From positions 1-64,000 of the forward strand of contig JAHZIX010000033.1 of NCBI GenBank assembly GCA_022601195.1: a stretch of 64,000 nt of DNA. The letters are read 5' to 3'. This document shows positions 18,385-26,571 of the stretch, piece by piece. Positions within the stretch are counted from its first letter, which is position 1. The number at the start of each line of letters is the position of its first letter. The stretch comes from Deltaproteobacteria bacterium (GTDB lineage Bacteria; Acidobacteriota; Thermoanaerobaculia; Multivoradales; JAHZIX01). The notes below the pieces were generated by a model. The model saw nothing but the letters and a program-made list of their open reading frames with translations. It ran no database searches and was not told the origin of the DNA. Position numbers and translations under genes: made by a program.

Positions 18385-19460
18385 GGTTTCCTTCGCGTAT
18401 GTTCTCGATTTTGTGCGGGATCTCGGGATCCCATGACGAGGCTGCGGAACAAGCGGCGAGAGGAACGCAGAAGATTCGACGATTTAGGCCCTACGAGACA
18501 CCCAATCTCCAACGCTCAGGCGTTGAAGGCTGGGTGCACCTACCCCGACTCATGCCATTGGCACGAAGCGAGCTGCGGACTTTCCGAAGGGAACGGAGCC
18601 GTCGATTCTAGCGGCGTGAGCGAAGGCTCGCCGCTGCTGGGGCAATAGGACGCATGACGAACCTCCTTCTGAATCAGGCGTGGAAAATATTTTCGAACCT
18701 TACGATCCGAAAGCCAACCGGAGCATACCACGGGCGGTTCACCGGCTTTTCCATTCCCAACACCTACCCAGAAGATCGACTCCCGGCGCTAGGGGATTTG
18801 CTGCCAGTCCTTCGGGAAGGTGTCAGAGCGCACGGAGCGTCCGTAGCGGGGGACCGATTCCTTGGATTTGAGGACCGGGTTTTCGTCCAGCGGATGAGAT
18901 AGGGCTAGAACCGTCGAGAGCTAACTCCCCGGTCAGCCAGGTTACAAAGATATGCGTAGAAGGGGCGGAGGGTGGAACAGCCCGCACAACTGTTCTTGAG
19001 ATTGCTACCTCTGGGGGACCTTGGAGGGAAGTCTTTGGGAGACTCGTCTTTGTTGTCAGAGCGCTCTACCAGCTCACCCTCGTCTCGGAGCGATTCTTCT
19101 CGTCTCGTGAAGGAAGAGCGAGCCAGGGCCGTGACGGGCGGATCTGGCATATAGAGAGCCTTGGCATGTGAAGCGCCGCCGCTCAAGGGTAACGAGTGCC
19201 GACTTCCATGTTGGTTATGGTGAAGGGCTCGATGGGAGGTGGTCCAGCCGAGTGAGAAGGAGAGCAGCTTCATCTGTGCAAACTCGATGCGCTCAAGGTG
19301 CTGGTGACAAATGAGGGAGGAGTGCTGGTGACAATTCAGATTGGGCAAACTTAGGAGAAAGTCCATCGCGGCTGATCGCTAGCTCGAATGCTCGAACATT
19401 GCAGGAGGCGTCGTACACATCTCCCTCCGCCGTCTCCCTTTCTCGAGTGGCTTTCTACTT
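18385..19460. other. Long region without a supported gene
   Basis: About 1.07 kb. Open frames here (for example 18654-18902 plus and 18905-19366 minus) have no recognisable motifs and unconvincing composition. A 13-base direct repeat GTGCTGGTGACAA occurs at 19298-19310 and 19322-19334, resembling the repeated ends of some insertion sequences. A GGGATC/GATCCC inverted repeat sits near 18418-18433, just upstream of the RbfA-like gene. Confidence 0.4.
19298..19334. repeat. Pair of GTGCTGGTGACAA direct repeats
   Basis: Two copies start 24 bases apart (19298 and 19322). Repeated short motifs of this type are found at the ends of IS21-like elements, but there is no transposase gene or second end here. 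It is best treated as a possible insertion-sequence remnant. Confidence 0.3.
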
Positions 19461-20048
19461 TCAGGCTTGGAGTTGACGCATCTCGCGCCGCAACCACAGG
19501 CGGGAAACCCGCCATTCGCGGGTCACGGTGCCGCGGGAGATCTCGAGGAGCTCAGCGACCTCTTCGCCGGTCAATCCGGCGAAGTAGCGCAGTTCGACGA
19601 TTTGGGCTTGCCGGGCATCGACGGTTGCCAACCGATTGAGGGCTTGATCGAGGGCGAGCAATTCGATGTCGAAGGACTGAGCGAGATCTGCTTCAGCGAG
19701 TTCGATGGGAATCATTTCGTCTTTGGGGATTCGCTTGCCAGCCCTAACCCGACGTGCGTGGTCGATCAAGACTCGGCGCATGGCGATGGCTGCGGAGGCA
19801 AAGAAGTGCCTTCGATCGTCCCAGACCAAAGTGTCTCGGTCGAAGAGCCGAAGGTAGGCTTCGTGAACCACCTCGGTGGCCCGTAAAGTGTGACCTGATT
19901 TTTCGCGACGAATAAGGCCAGCGGCGACGCGACGCAACTCTGTGTAGACGAAGGAAATCAAGTGCTCTAAAGCATCGTCGTGACCGTGCCTTAGCTCTCC
20001 GAGGAGTTGAGTGACTTCCCCTTTTGGGTTTCCGGTTGCCTCGTTCAC
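19461..20048 (-). CDS. ECF sigma-70 factor, TIGR02999-like
   Basis: 195 residues with region 2 (ELRRVAAGLIRREKSGHTLRATEVVHEAYLRLF, HFFASAAIAMRRVLIDHAR) and region 4 (RQAQIVELRYFAGLTGEEVAELLEISRGTVTREW as helix-turn-helix). The HTLRATEVVHEAYLRL and RRVLIDHAR motifs are hallmarks of the TIGR02999 group. The start is GTG with a weak ribosome-binding site. The next gene on this strand, 157 bases downstream, is a Ser/Thr kinase-TPR protein, the usual partner of this group. No anti-sigma gene is adjacent, so kinase-based control is the likely mode (inference). Confidence 0.9.
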   Translation of the reverse strand: MNEATGNPKGEVTQLLGELRHGHDDALEHLISFVYTELRRVAAGLIRREKSGHTLRATEVVHEAYLRLFDRDTLVWDDRRHFFASAAIAMRRVLIDHARRVRAGKRIPKDEMIPIELAEADLAQSFDIELLALDQALNRLATVDARQAQIVELRYFAGLTGEEVAELLEISRGTVTREWRVSRLWLRREMRQLQA

Positions 20049-20179
20049 ATCTTGCCAGCTACGGTCGGTGACGTTTCTTGTCGTCAGATAATCCTACTAG
20101 TTAAACGTTGCTTCTCGACAAGTTTCTTCTTCACCGTTGGATTTACCTGCATCTGCTGCGTCGTTTTCTTTTCGGGACG

Positions 20180-20195
20180 AACAGGAGCTCCTGTT
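20180..20195. promoter_or_regulatory. 16-bp perfect palindrome between sigma and kinase genes
   Basis: AACAGGAGCTCCTGTT reads identically on both strands. It lies 12 bases beyond the stop of the kinase gene, in the gap before it meets the sigma gene. It could be a protein-binding site or the core of an RNA hairpin; no T-run follows. Confidence 0.4.
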
Positions 20196-20206
20196 AGTGG
20201 CTCGGT

Positions 20207-23041
20207 TCACGAGGCCGAGGCGGCGGCTTCGGTCTGCGCTGCCAGTAGTTCCGGGTGATCGGCAGGGAGAACTATCTCGAACATCTCGACGGCACGCCGC
20301 TGCAGCTCAGTCCCCTCGTCGAGTCGGCCTTGAAGCAGGCGGAGCCCCCCGAGCTGAAAGAGATTTCTGGCTACGGCGCGGGAAGGACCGTCGTAGAGGC
20401 CTTCGTGAATCTTCAACGCCTGGCTCAATGCAGTACCAGCTTCTGCGAGGCGGCCTCGGCTTCTTTGGATGGTTCCTAGTTGGTAGTACATCCAAGCGGT
20501 AACCGGGTGGTGCTCGCCCCGCTGGCGAAGGGTTTCCGCGACCAGATGTTCGAAGGATTCTGTGGCTTTGCCTTGGTTGCCGCTCTTCCAAACCACGAGG
20601 GCTAGGTCGCCTCGAATTCTGTTGGTAAAGGCATGGTCACTCCCGTATACCTCGGAATAGAGCTCAAGGGCTCCCTGTAAGGTTCTTTCAGCTTCCTCGA
20701 GATCACCATGCTGCCAGAGAGCTCTCCCGAGTTGGACTTTGGTACGGCCGATTTGCAGCCGGTCTCCTTCGGCTTCCGCTTCTTGCAAGGCCAACAATGT
20801 CTTCAAATGAGGGATCGCCTCAGCTGTCCGATACCAACGGTTCCAGAGAGCTCCCAAGGCCCGACGAGCCAAGAGGGTTCGGTGATGGGTAGGGCCATGA
20901 ATCTCTTGCCAGGTGTTCCCGGCTCGTCGCAGTAATTGTTCGGCTTCTTGCCAATGTCCCAGGTGTTCCTCGATCCCGGCTAGATTGAGCCAGCACCCGA
21001 CGGTCAAGGGGTGCTTGGCTCCAAGAGCTCGAGAAAAGAGGTCCTCGGCCTCTCTGAGGATGGGCTGTGCCTCAGCCTGACGCCCTAATTGGCGCAGCGC
21101 GACTCCTAGATTATTGAGGGATTCTCCTAAGGCTCCGAGGTTGTCGGGCAGTTCGCGCCTCCGGATCTCCAAAGCACGGCGGTGCCCGTCGATGGCGTCT
21201 TGGAGCCGCTTCTGGTCATAGTGCAGATTGGCCAGCCAGGTGATGGTCGCTGAGAGTTGCCCAGGATTCTGTACGGTGGCGGACTCACTGAGCTCGATGG
21301 CTCGAAGGAGCTTGCTCTCCGCTTCTCCAAAGCGCCCTTGGCGCCGATAGATCACGCCCAAGGAACCGACGTTCGTGATGATCTCGGGGTGTCCGGGGGG
21401 CAAGTGCCGTTCCCGTAGGGCCAGGGCCTGCTCATAGACGGTTGCTGCGTGGTCGAGATCCGTCCGGTTCATGGCGATGCGGCCGATGGTCTGCAGGAAC
21501 CGAGCTCTGGCCAGGGGTTGGTCGGCGAGCTCTTCGTCCATAGACACTTCTGCCTTGGCCAGCAAATCGTCCACCGACTCCGGGTCGTCAGCGAGGCGGT
21601 CCGGGTCCGCGACCTCGAAAAGGCCGATCAGAAAATCCGAAACCTGCTCGGCCTCTGCCAGAGCTTGCCGAGCTTTCTCGGCTTCCTGATTGGCACGGCG
21701 GGCCTCTTGGGTTCGGGCTACCACACCAGCGATCAAGACGCCCATCACGACCGCCACGGCGATGACCGCCCCGAGGTTGCGGGTGAGAAACCGAGACAAG
21801 ACATAGCTCGGGGATGGCGCCCGGGCCTCGACCGGTCTTCTTTGTAGATACCGTCTCAAATCTGCTGCTAGGTCGGACACCGCGTCGTAGCGATCGTCGC
21901 GCTCCCTCGCCGTTGCTGTGGTCAGGATGGCGTCGAGATCGCCGCGCAACTGGCTCTCGAGAGCTTTTGGAGTGACACTACGCAGGGGGGCGAGTTTCTC
22001 CCGACGGTCGTTGGGAAGGGTTGTCCATCGCTGACTCAGCGTTGGCGGATCGGTCGTTCTCGCCTGATGCAACAGCGCTCCGATACCGAGTCCTGAGGTC
22101 TCGAAAGGTGGCATTCCAACGAGCAACTCATAGAGCAGGATGCCGAGGGAATACACATCGGTACGGGTATCCACATCGGATCGGCCGCTCAGCCGGGCGG
22201 CCTCGGGGCTCATATAGATCGGAGATCCCATGAGCAGGCTATGGCTATGACCGATATTTCGACTGCCTTCCGTTCCGGCCTCGGCGACGGATGATTCTGC
22301 TTCATCGAGAGTGCGGGCGATACCGAAGTCGATCACTTTGGCCGTCGCCTTGCCATCGACTTCTGCAACCAATACGTTGGACGGCTTCAAGTCCCGGTGC
22401 ACGAGGCCCTTTTGGTGAGCGTGGCCGACACCGGCGCAGACACCTAAGAAGAGCTCGAGGCGAGCCCGGATGGACAACTGATGTTGATCGCACCAATCCG
22501 TAATATGGGCGCCTTCCACCCATTCCATGGCGACGAAAGCCCGGCCGTCGTCTGCCACCCCGGCATCGTAGATCGCGGCGATGTTGGGATGTTTGAGGCG
22601 AGCCAGGGCCCGACACTCGGCAGCAAACCGCAGAGTTCCTTTGTCGCCCTCAAAAGATTGGATGACCTTGAGTGCGATGCGGCGCTCGATGGGGTCCCGC
22701 TGCTCGGCTAGATAGACCGTGCCCATGCCTCCGTGACCGAGCTCTTCGAGAACTCGATAGGAACCCACGGAGTCGGGCCGTTCGGTCTGGGCACCTGGGT
22801 CAGATACATGGAGGTCGCGGCGATTCTCATCAGCTAGTAGGTCGACCGCCTGGAGTGCAGCTGGAATCCCTATGAAGTCTCCTTCTAGGGTGTCTTCTTC
22901 GCCGAGCAGCGATTCGACTTCAGTGCGCAATGCCGAATCGTCACCGCACTCCCGGTCTAGGAAATCACTTCGCGTCTCTGCGTCTAGATCGAGGGTCGCA
23001 TCGACCAACTCGACCACTCGCCGGTAGTCTGATTGTTCCAT
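20207..23041 (-). CDS. Membrane Ser/Thr protein kinase with TPR domain
   Basis: 944 residues. A short N-terminal helical region precedes a PknB-like kinase domain (about 94-400): glycine loop LGHGGMGTVY (101-110), lysine K125, HRDLKPSN (D217), IDFG (D238) and a YMSPE motif. All catalytic residues are present. One transmembrane helix (AVIAVAVVMGVLIAGVV, about 424-440) is followed by a long region of tetratricopeptide repeats (about 500-930). A membrane-anchored sensor or scaffold with the kinase in the cytoplasm is expected. It pairs with the ECF sigma gene. A leader hairpin and -10-like box lie immediately upstream. Confidence 0.93.
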   Translation of the reverse strand: MEQSDYRRVVELVDATLDLDAETRSDFLDRECGDDSALRTEVESLLGEEDTLEGDFIGIPAALQAVDLLADENRRDLHVSDPGAQTERPDSVGSYRVLEELGHGGMGTVYLAEQRDPIERRIALKVIQSFEGDKGTLRFAAECRALARLKHPNIAAIYDAGVADDGRAFVAMEWVEGAHITDWCDQHQLSIRARLELFLGVCAGVGHAHQKGLVHRDLKPSNVLVAEVDGKATAKVIDFGIARTLDEAESSVAEAGTEGSRNIGHSHSLLMGSPIYMSPEAARLSGRSDVDTRTDVYSLGILLYELLVGMPPFETSGLGIGALLHQARTTDPPTLSQRWTTLPNDRREKLAPLRSVTPKALESQLRGDLDAILTTATARERDDRYDAVSDLAADLRRYLQRRPVEARAPSPSYVLSRFLTRNLGAVIAVAVVMGVLIAGVVARTQEARRANQEAEKARQALAEAEQVSDFLIGLFEVADPDRLADDPESVDDLLAKAEVSMDEELADQPLARARFLQTIGRIAMNRTDLDHAATVYEQALALRERHLPPGHPEIITNVGSLGVIYRRQGRFGEAESKLLRAIELSESATVQNPGQLSATITWLANLHYDQKRLQDAIDGHRRALEIRRRELPDNLGALGESLNNLGVALRQLGRQAEAQPILREAEDLFSRALGAKHPLTVGCWLNLAGIEEHLGHWQEAEQLLRRAGNTWQEIHGPTHHRTLLARRALGALWNRWYRTAEAIPHLKTLLALQEAEAEGDRLQIGRTKVQLGRALWQHGDLEEAERTLQGALELYSEVYGSDHAFTNRIRGDLALVVWKSGNQGKATESFEHLVAETLRQRGEHHPVTAWMYYQLGTIQRSRGRLAEAGTALSQALKIHEGLYDGPSRAVARNLFQLGGLRLLQGRLDEGTELQRRAVEMFEIVLPADHPELLAAQTEAAASAS

Positions 23042-23059
23042 TGCCTCTCGTTAGTACCT

Positions 23060-23091
23060 GGTTCCTGCCGTCAGCGGCGGAACCTATTGTA
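23060..23091 (-). promoter_or_regulatory. Leader hairpin and -10-like box of the kinase gene
   Basis: GGTTCC(T)GCCG (23060-23070) pairs with CGGCGGAACC (23075-23084) with one bulged base. A minus-strand TACAAT box (23086-23091) lies right beside it. The -35 match is poor. The hairpin would sit at or near the transcription start. Confidence 0.35.
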
Positions 23092-23480
23092 TGGGCCTAG
23101 AAGCTCGATGCGACGCCCTGCGGAGCGATTTGAAAAGACGTTGTTAGCAGGACGAAGCATTTTCTGGAGGAAGCTGTGCTCTTTTTTCGTGGTGAGTGGG
23201 TTTGGTCGCCAGGGGTTGGAGTTGGAAACTGCTCCCGGTGTTGTGGGGATCCATGGGGAAGTCCTCGTGCCTTTCGCGCATCGCGTCGAGGGCTATCTTG
23301 AGCAAACTCATGTTGGTGACCAGTCGAGCTGCGGCGGCGCGGCTCGACTGGTTGGGCTAGACGGTCCGGGGGCATCTGTCCAGGGCCGCTCAGGAGGTAG
23401 GCAGAGGGCTTCGAGGAGCTCGCGCCACCCGCCCCTCGCTCTTTTGGGGGAGCTGCCCGAAGACCTGCCTGAGAAAGCCT
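23085..23480. other. Intergenic region with an inverted repeat
   Basis: No supported gene. An 11-bp perfect inverted repeat ACCAGTCGAGC/GCTCGACTGGT (23319-23329 and 23342-23352, 12-base GC-rich loop) is the main structure. On the minus strand a 55-codon frame starts at 23311 (MSLLKIALDAMRERHEDF) but has no ribosome-binding site and is not counted as a gene. Confidence 0.4.
23319..23352. terminator. 11-bp inverted repeat downstream of the DUF2024 gene
   Basis: Perfect arms ACCAGTCGAGC and GCTCGACTGGT around a 12-base loop, about 130 bases beyond the DUF2024 stop on the minus strand. It could end that transcript; there is no clear T-run. Confidence 0.35.
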
Positions 23481-23738
23481 CTAACAACCCTCTAGCTCGA
23501 GAATGTGAAATCCATCCCTTTCGATATCGCGAAGCATCGCAGGGTTGGCGTTTTCAGCATGGCAGAAGTTGCAACGGGATTGCTCGAGTGTGGCATTGCT
23601 ATGGCCGGCAGTCGAGAGCCATTGCTGGGCGAAACGGAACGCGGTGTCTGCAGGTACCTCTGCCGGAACCAAGACGTCGAAGTGGATTGTGGACCCGTTC
23701 TGGGCTGTGGCATAGGTGTCGTAGACATGAACTTTCAT
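23481..23738 (-). CDS. DUF2024 family protein
   Basis: 85 residues starting MKVHVYDTYATA, the usual start of DUF2024 proteins, with the conserved CNFCHAE near residue 62 and ending LELEGC. ATG 23738 was chosen because AAGGA lies 6 bases upstream and the family starts here; the frame is open for 35 more codons upstream. The molecular function of the family is unknown. It follows the MOSC gene by 16 bases on the same strand, so the two form an operon. Confidence 0.88.
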   Translation of the reverse strand: MKVHVYDTYATAQNGSTIHFDVLVPAEVPADTAFRFAQQWLSTAGHSNATLEQSRCNFCHAENANPAMLRDIERDGFHILELEGC

Positions 23739-23754
23739 ATTGATTCCTTGTGCT

Positions 23755-24471
23755 CTATTGGGGCGGCTTCGGGTGAGATGAGACCGGGCCGGAAAGTCGC
23801 CGTTCTTCTCTTTGTTTCTGGGAGGCTTTCTCGGTCCGGTCACGGAGCTGTTTTCGCCAGGACTCGGAAAGATAGGAGCATTCCGACAGCCTTAGGTCAG
23901 CAGCTCGGCTGCTTGGTTTCGTATGCATCACCTGGTGCGCCCAGGAGACGGTGATATCTGGGCACGGGCGTTCGAGTAGGTCGAGCGTTTTTCCAGTCTC
24001 GATCCAACCTTCTTTGAGGACTCGGAAATACCAGCCGGTATAGCCAGTCTGCTGTACATGTAGGGCAAGCTTGGGAATGGACCAACGTCGAGTCAGTTTC
24101 CAGCAAGGTTGGCGCGGTTGCGAGACCTGTAGCTGGGATGTTCCTACTTGAAAGACATCGCCGATACAGACCTCCTGTTCGGTTTGCCCCTCAATGGTTA
24201 GGTTTTCCCCGAAGCTTCCTGAGCCCACATCCCAGTGATCAAACTGTTCTCGCCAGAAAGGGAAATGAGAGCTGCTGTACCCCAAGACAGCCTTGTCAGG
24301 TCCTCCATGGTGGACTCTGTCGGCCTGCTGGTCTCCTTCGAGGTTTTCAAATCGGACCCGAACCCTACCTTCGACGGGTGATTTCGCAATGGCCGAGGTC
24401 CACACCTTTCCTTCAGCATTCTCGAAGCTTTGAGGGCGACCGATATGAATGGTGGAGATAAAATATTTCAT
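23755..24471 (-). CDS. MOSC domain protein (YiiM-like)
   Basis: 238 residues. YiiM-type motifs are present: VHHGGPDKAVLGYSSSHFPFW, GSGSFGENLTIEG, VCIGDVFQVG, and LQVSQPRQPCWKL containing the conserved cysteine. MOSC proteins handle sulfur from molybdenum-cofactor sulfurases; YiiM is linked to detoxification of N-hydroxylated compounds with Moco. The C-terminus has a basic, low-complexity extension (RTEKASQKQREERRLSG) beyond the YiiM core. It sits behind a strong promoter, with a 31-codon frame between promoter and gene, and is cotranscribed with the DUF2024 gene. Confidence 0.88.
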   Translation of the reverse strand: MKYFISTIHIGRPQSFENAEGKVWTSAIAKSPVEGRVRVRFENLEGDQQADRVHHGGPDKAVLGYSSSHFPFWREQFDHWDVGSGSFGENLTIEGQTEQEVCIGDVFQVGTSQLQVSQPRQPCWKLTRRWSIPKLALHVQQTGYTGWYFRVLKEGWIETGKTLDLLERPCPDITVSWAHQVMHTKPSSRAADLRLSECSYLSESWRKQLRDRTEKASQKQREERRLSGPVSSHPKPPQ

Positions 24472-24518
24472 TTCACAGACCTGTCATGAGGTTCCTCGAT
24501 AGAAAGAAGTGCGAAGCA

Positions 24519-24614
24519 TCAGACGGGTTCGAAAAAACGCGATTTTGCCTCCGCACCTTCCTCGAGAATGAGTCGTTTCTTGCCGCCGATCATCATTTTG
24601 GTGGGTTCGGCCAT
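24519..24614 (-). CDS. Small open reading frame (31 aa) at the head of the MOSC transcript
   Basis: Encodes MAEPTKMMIGGKKRLILEEG followed by 11 residues ending FFEPV. It begins about 15 bases after the predicted transcription start and ends 47 bases before the MOSC gene. No strong ribosome-binding site is present and no family is recognised. It could be a leader peptide or chance. Confidence 0.3.
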   Translation of the reverse strand: MAEPTKMMIGGKKRLILEEGAEAKSRFFEPV

Positions 24615-24635
24615 GAGTCTAGTTAGGACTCCGAA

Positions 24636-24664
24636 ATAATAATCTCACTGCCAGTGAATGTCAA
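24636..24664 (-). promoter_or_regulatory. Consensus sigma-70 promoter with embedded palindromic operator
   Basis: Minus strand: -35 TTGACA (24664-24659), a 17-bp spacer, -10 TATTAT (24641-24636). The spacer contains the perfect palindrome TCACTGgCAGTGA (24657-24645). A repressor bound there would block the promoter; the layout is typical of TetR- or MarR-type control. It drives the 31-codon frame, MOSC and DUF2024 genes. Confidence 0.7.
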
Positions 24665-24964
24665 GAGATTGGACCTAGCTTCCATAGGTCTTAGGGAAGG
24701 CCTCGTTGGCTCAGGAAGGGCTGTCAGCGAGGGTCTTCTGGGGGCCTCAAGGTTAGATAGCGGGTCTGGAAGGCGGGTCTGGAAGAAGGTAGGGCCGCCC
24801 TCCTTTCTTTGGAGAAGATTCGGGCCGAGGTGGAGGGGGAGCTCTCTGCTTCCGAAAATCTCTCAGGGCAAGGTTGGCGGTAGTCCGCGATGCCTTGTGC
24901 CGTGACCCAAGGTCGGCCACGACACAAGGAGGACCAGAAAGAGGTTTGGACTCAGCCAGGGCGA
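24665..24964. other. Intergenic region between the SDR gene and the MOSC promoter
   Basis: No gene seen. It contains a short direct repeat GCGGGTCTGGAAG (two tandem copies around 24758-24783) and the hairpin described separately at 24893-24929. Confidence 0.4.
24893..24929 (-). terminator. Terminator-like hairpin after the SDR gene
   Basis: Arms CCTTGTGCCGTG (24893-24904) and CACGACACAAGG (24918-24929) pair at 11 of 12 positions around a 13-base loop, 36 bases beyond the SDR stop. There is no clear T-run. Confidence 0.4.
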
Positions 24965-25708
24965 TTAGAATTCTTGCACCGTCGGGCGAAGTACAATCTC
25001 GTTGATGTCGACGTCCTTGGGTTGCTCGATGGCGTAAGCGATTGCCCGAGCTACGGAGTCTGATGGAATCGCCATCTCGTAGAGGTCGGAGAGAAACTCT
25101 ATGCTTTCCTTGTGGGAAGTGCCGTTCTTGAGCTCAGAATTGACAGCTCCGGGTTCGATAGTCGTCGTTCGAATCGATCCACCGACTTCGTGACGCAATC
25201 CTTCACTGATGGCTCGTACGGCGAATTTGGTGCCGCTATAGACTGTTCCGCCCGGGCTGAACACCTTGACTCCAGCGACGGAAGCGATGTTGATGAAGTG
25301 ACCGGAGCCTTGTTTCTCAAAGAGGGGGAGAGCTGCGGCAATTCCGTAGAGGACCCCCTTAATGTTGATGTCGATCATCCGGTCCCATTCATCGACCTTG
25401 AGTTCGTTCATAGGCGCGATGGCCATGAGCCCCGCATTGTTGACCAGCACATCTACTCGCCCGAAAATCTCCACTGCTTTGGCGACGAGCGCTTTCACGT
25501 CTTCGCTGCGAGTTACATCCGTGGTAACGGCTTCGGCCTTTCCTCCCGCCGCTCGAATTTCAGCCGCGATGGCCTCGAGTTTGTCGTGTCGGCGGGCACC
25601 AAGAACGACGGCTGCGCCTTGTGATGCGAGATGACGAGCCGTGGCTTCTCCGAGTCCACTGCTGGCGCCCGTGATGACGATAACTTTATCTTTTATTCCT
25701 GTTTTCAT
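24965..25708 (-). CDS. Short-chain dehydrogenase/reductase (SDR)
   Basis: 247 residues, the usual size for classical SDRs. It has the cofactor motif TGASSGLG (13-20), NNAG (89-92), and the catalytic set N114, S142, Y156 and K160 (YSGTK). ARRHDK after the second strand suits NADP(H). The substrate is unknown. AAGGAC precedes the ATG. The 5' leader carries a motif (AACCTACAGAAATCAGA, 25723-25740) that resembles sites upstream of the NTF2-like and TetR genes, so it probably belongs to that regulon. Confidence 0.92.
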   Translation of the reverse strand: MKTGIKDKVIVITGASSGLGEATARHLASQGAAVVLGARRHDKLEAIAAEIRAAGGKAEAVTTDVTRSEDVKALVAKAVEIFGRVDVLVNNAGLMAIAPMNELKVDEWDRMIDINIKGVLYGIAAALPLFEKQGSGHFINIASVAGVKVFSPGGTVYSGTKFAVRAISEGLRHEVGGSIRTTTIEPGAVNSELKNGTSHKESIEFLSDLYEMAIPSDSVARAIAYAIEQPKDVDINEIVLRPTVQEF

Positions 25709-26065
25709 TGTATTGTCCTTTGTTCTGATTTCTGTAGGTTTATCGATGTTGGGTCTGTACTTGGTGCCGGTATTTCTCGGCTCGAAAATGAATTTCTTTT
25801 CGTAATTTTCTCTAAGAAGATTCTGGGTTCAGAGAGAGCAACTCTCGCCGAAAAATCTGCATGGTTATGCCTTATGATTCCCTTGCTGTCAGCGGGTTGG
25901 TGAACCCACTCGGCGTCGATTTGACTAGGGAATGAGCAGGTAATGTGTCGATGGAGATCCCTAGCCCGCTGCCTATTCAAGAACCTATCTGTCAAGGCAT
26001 GCTGGCCGTACGCTCGCCACTAGGCTCTTCGGGTAAAGAGTCCGAGGGCATCCATAGGGTTGTAA
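25709..26065. other. SDR gene leader and upstream intergenic region
   Basis: No gene. It contains the operator-like motif listed separately and an AT-rich stretch (25785-25825) that could hold the SDR promoter. Nothing else stands out. Confidence 0.4.
25721..25740 (-). promoter_or_regulatory. TetR operator-like site upstream of the SDR gene
   Basis: On the minus strand it reads AACCTACAGAAATCAGAACA. The first half AACCTACAGAxAT matches the site before the NTF2-like gene, but the second half-site is poor, so binding may be weaker. Confidence 0.4.
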
Positions 26066-26482
26066 CTAGTTCTTGTTGTGAGAGTCGTAGACCTTTCCGC
26101 TGATTTTCCATTTTCCGTCCTGCTTATAGAGGACAAAGAAGTCGGTGAATCTGAAGCCATTCCAATTGAGGAACTCCACTCTTGCCGCGGCTGCCGGTCC
26201 GGAGATGTCGATCCAGGCAAGGTGATGCTCGACGTTCGGCGACTCGTTGCCTTTGACGACTCCGGCGAATTCATCGGCATCCAAGTTGTGAATAGTGCCC
26301 TCCATAGACCCGATGATGTGAGCATGGTCGTAGAAGGAAGCTCGCATGTGCTCCACGTGGCCGGTCTTGGCGGCATCGATGTAGGGTTGTAGGGCAGTGA
26401 CGACTCCCAGATACTCCGCAAAGCTCTGAGCTTCGTCATTGGCGGTCCTGGAGGTCATTCCGTGGTTGATCGTTTTAGCCAT
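26066..26482 (-). CDS. NTF2-like (lumazine-binding-like) protein
   Basis: 138 residues. The pattern of an N-terminal helix (ALQPYIDAAKTGHVEHMRASF), YDHAHIIGSMEGTIHNLDADEFAGVV, then strands AAARVEFLNWNGFRFTDFFVLYKQDGKWKISGKVYD is typical of SnoaL/NTF2-like 'putative lumazine-binding' proteins. These are small cone-shaped proteins with varied enzyme or binding roles; the substrate here is unknown. The start was set at MAKTINHG, where AAGGAAAG lies about 8 bases upstream. The TetR gene lies 89 bases upstream on the same strand and an operator-like site separates them. Confidence 0.8.
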   Translation of the reverse strand: MAKTINHGMTSRTANDEAQSFAEYLGVVTALQPYIDAAKTGHVEHMRASFYDHAHIIGSMEGTIHNLDADEFAGVVKGNESPNVEHHLAWIDISGPAAAARVEFLNWNGFRFTDFFVLYKQDGKWKISGKVYDSHNKN

Positions 26483-26533
26483 GGGTTTGCTTTCCTTTCG
26501 GTTCGTAAGGTCGGTGTCTCCAAAGAGAAGCTG

Positions 26534-26552
26534 ACCTGCATGTCTGTAGGTT
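26534..26552 (-). promoter_or_regulatory. TetR operator-like palindrome upstream of the NTF2-like gene
   Basis: On the plus strand ACCTGCATGTCTGTAGGTT, an imperfect palindrome with ACCT..CA and TG..AGGT ends. The core CCTGCATGTxTGTAG is repeated upstream of the TetR gene (27124-27138). Confidence 0.6.
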
Positions 26553-26571
26553 ACTGGGACAAATAGAGATA

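Noticed and set aside
18654..18902. 82-codon plus-strand frame (MTNLLLNQAWKIF...)
   Set aside because: It has a weak GGAC before the ATG but no similarity to any family and no neighbours to support it.
18905..19366. 153-codon minus-strand frame in the gene-free region
   Set aside because: Histidine- and serine-rich sequence with no motif, no ribosome-binding site and overlap with the repeat motif at 19298.
23240..23311. Small peptide gene (MSLLKIALDAMRERHEDF...)
   Set aside because: No ribosome-binding site and no precursor-peptide partner genes nearby; treated as chance.
23033..23743. 236-codon plus-strand frame opposite the kinase leader and the DUF2024 gene
   Set aside because: No family features. 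The DUF2024 start and ribosome-binding site on the other strand are convincing.
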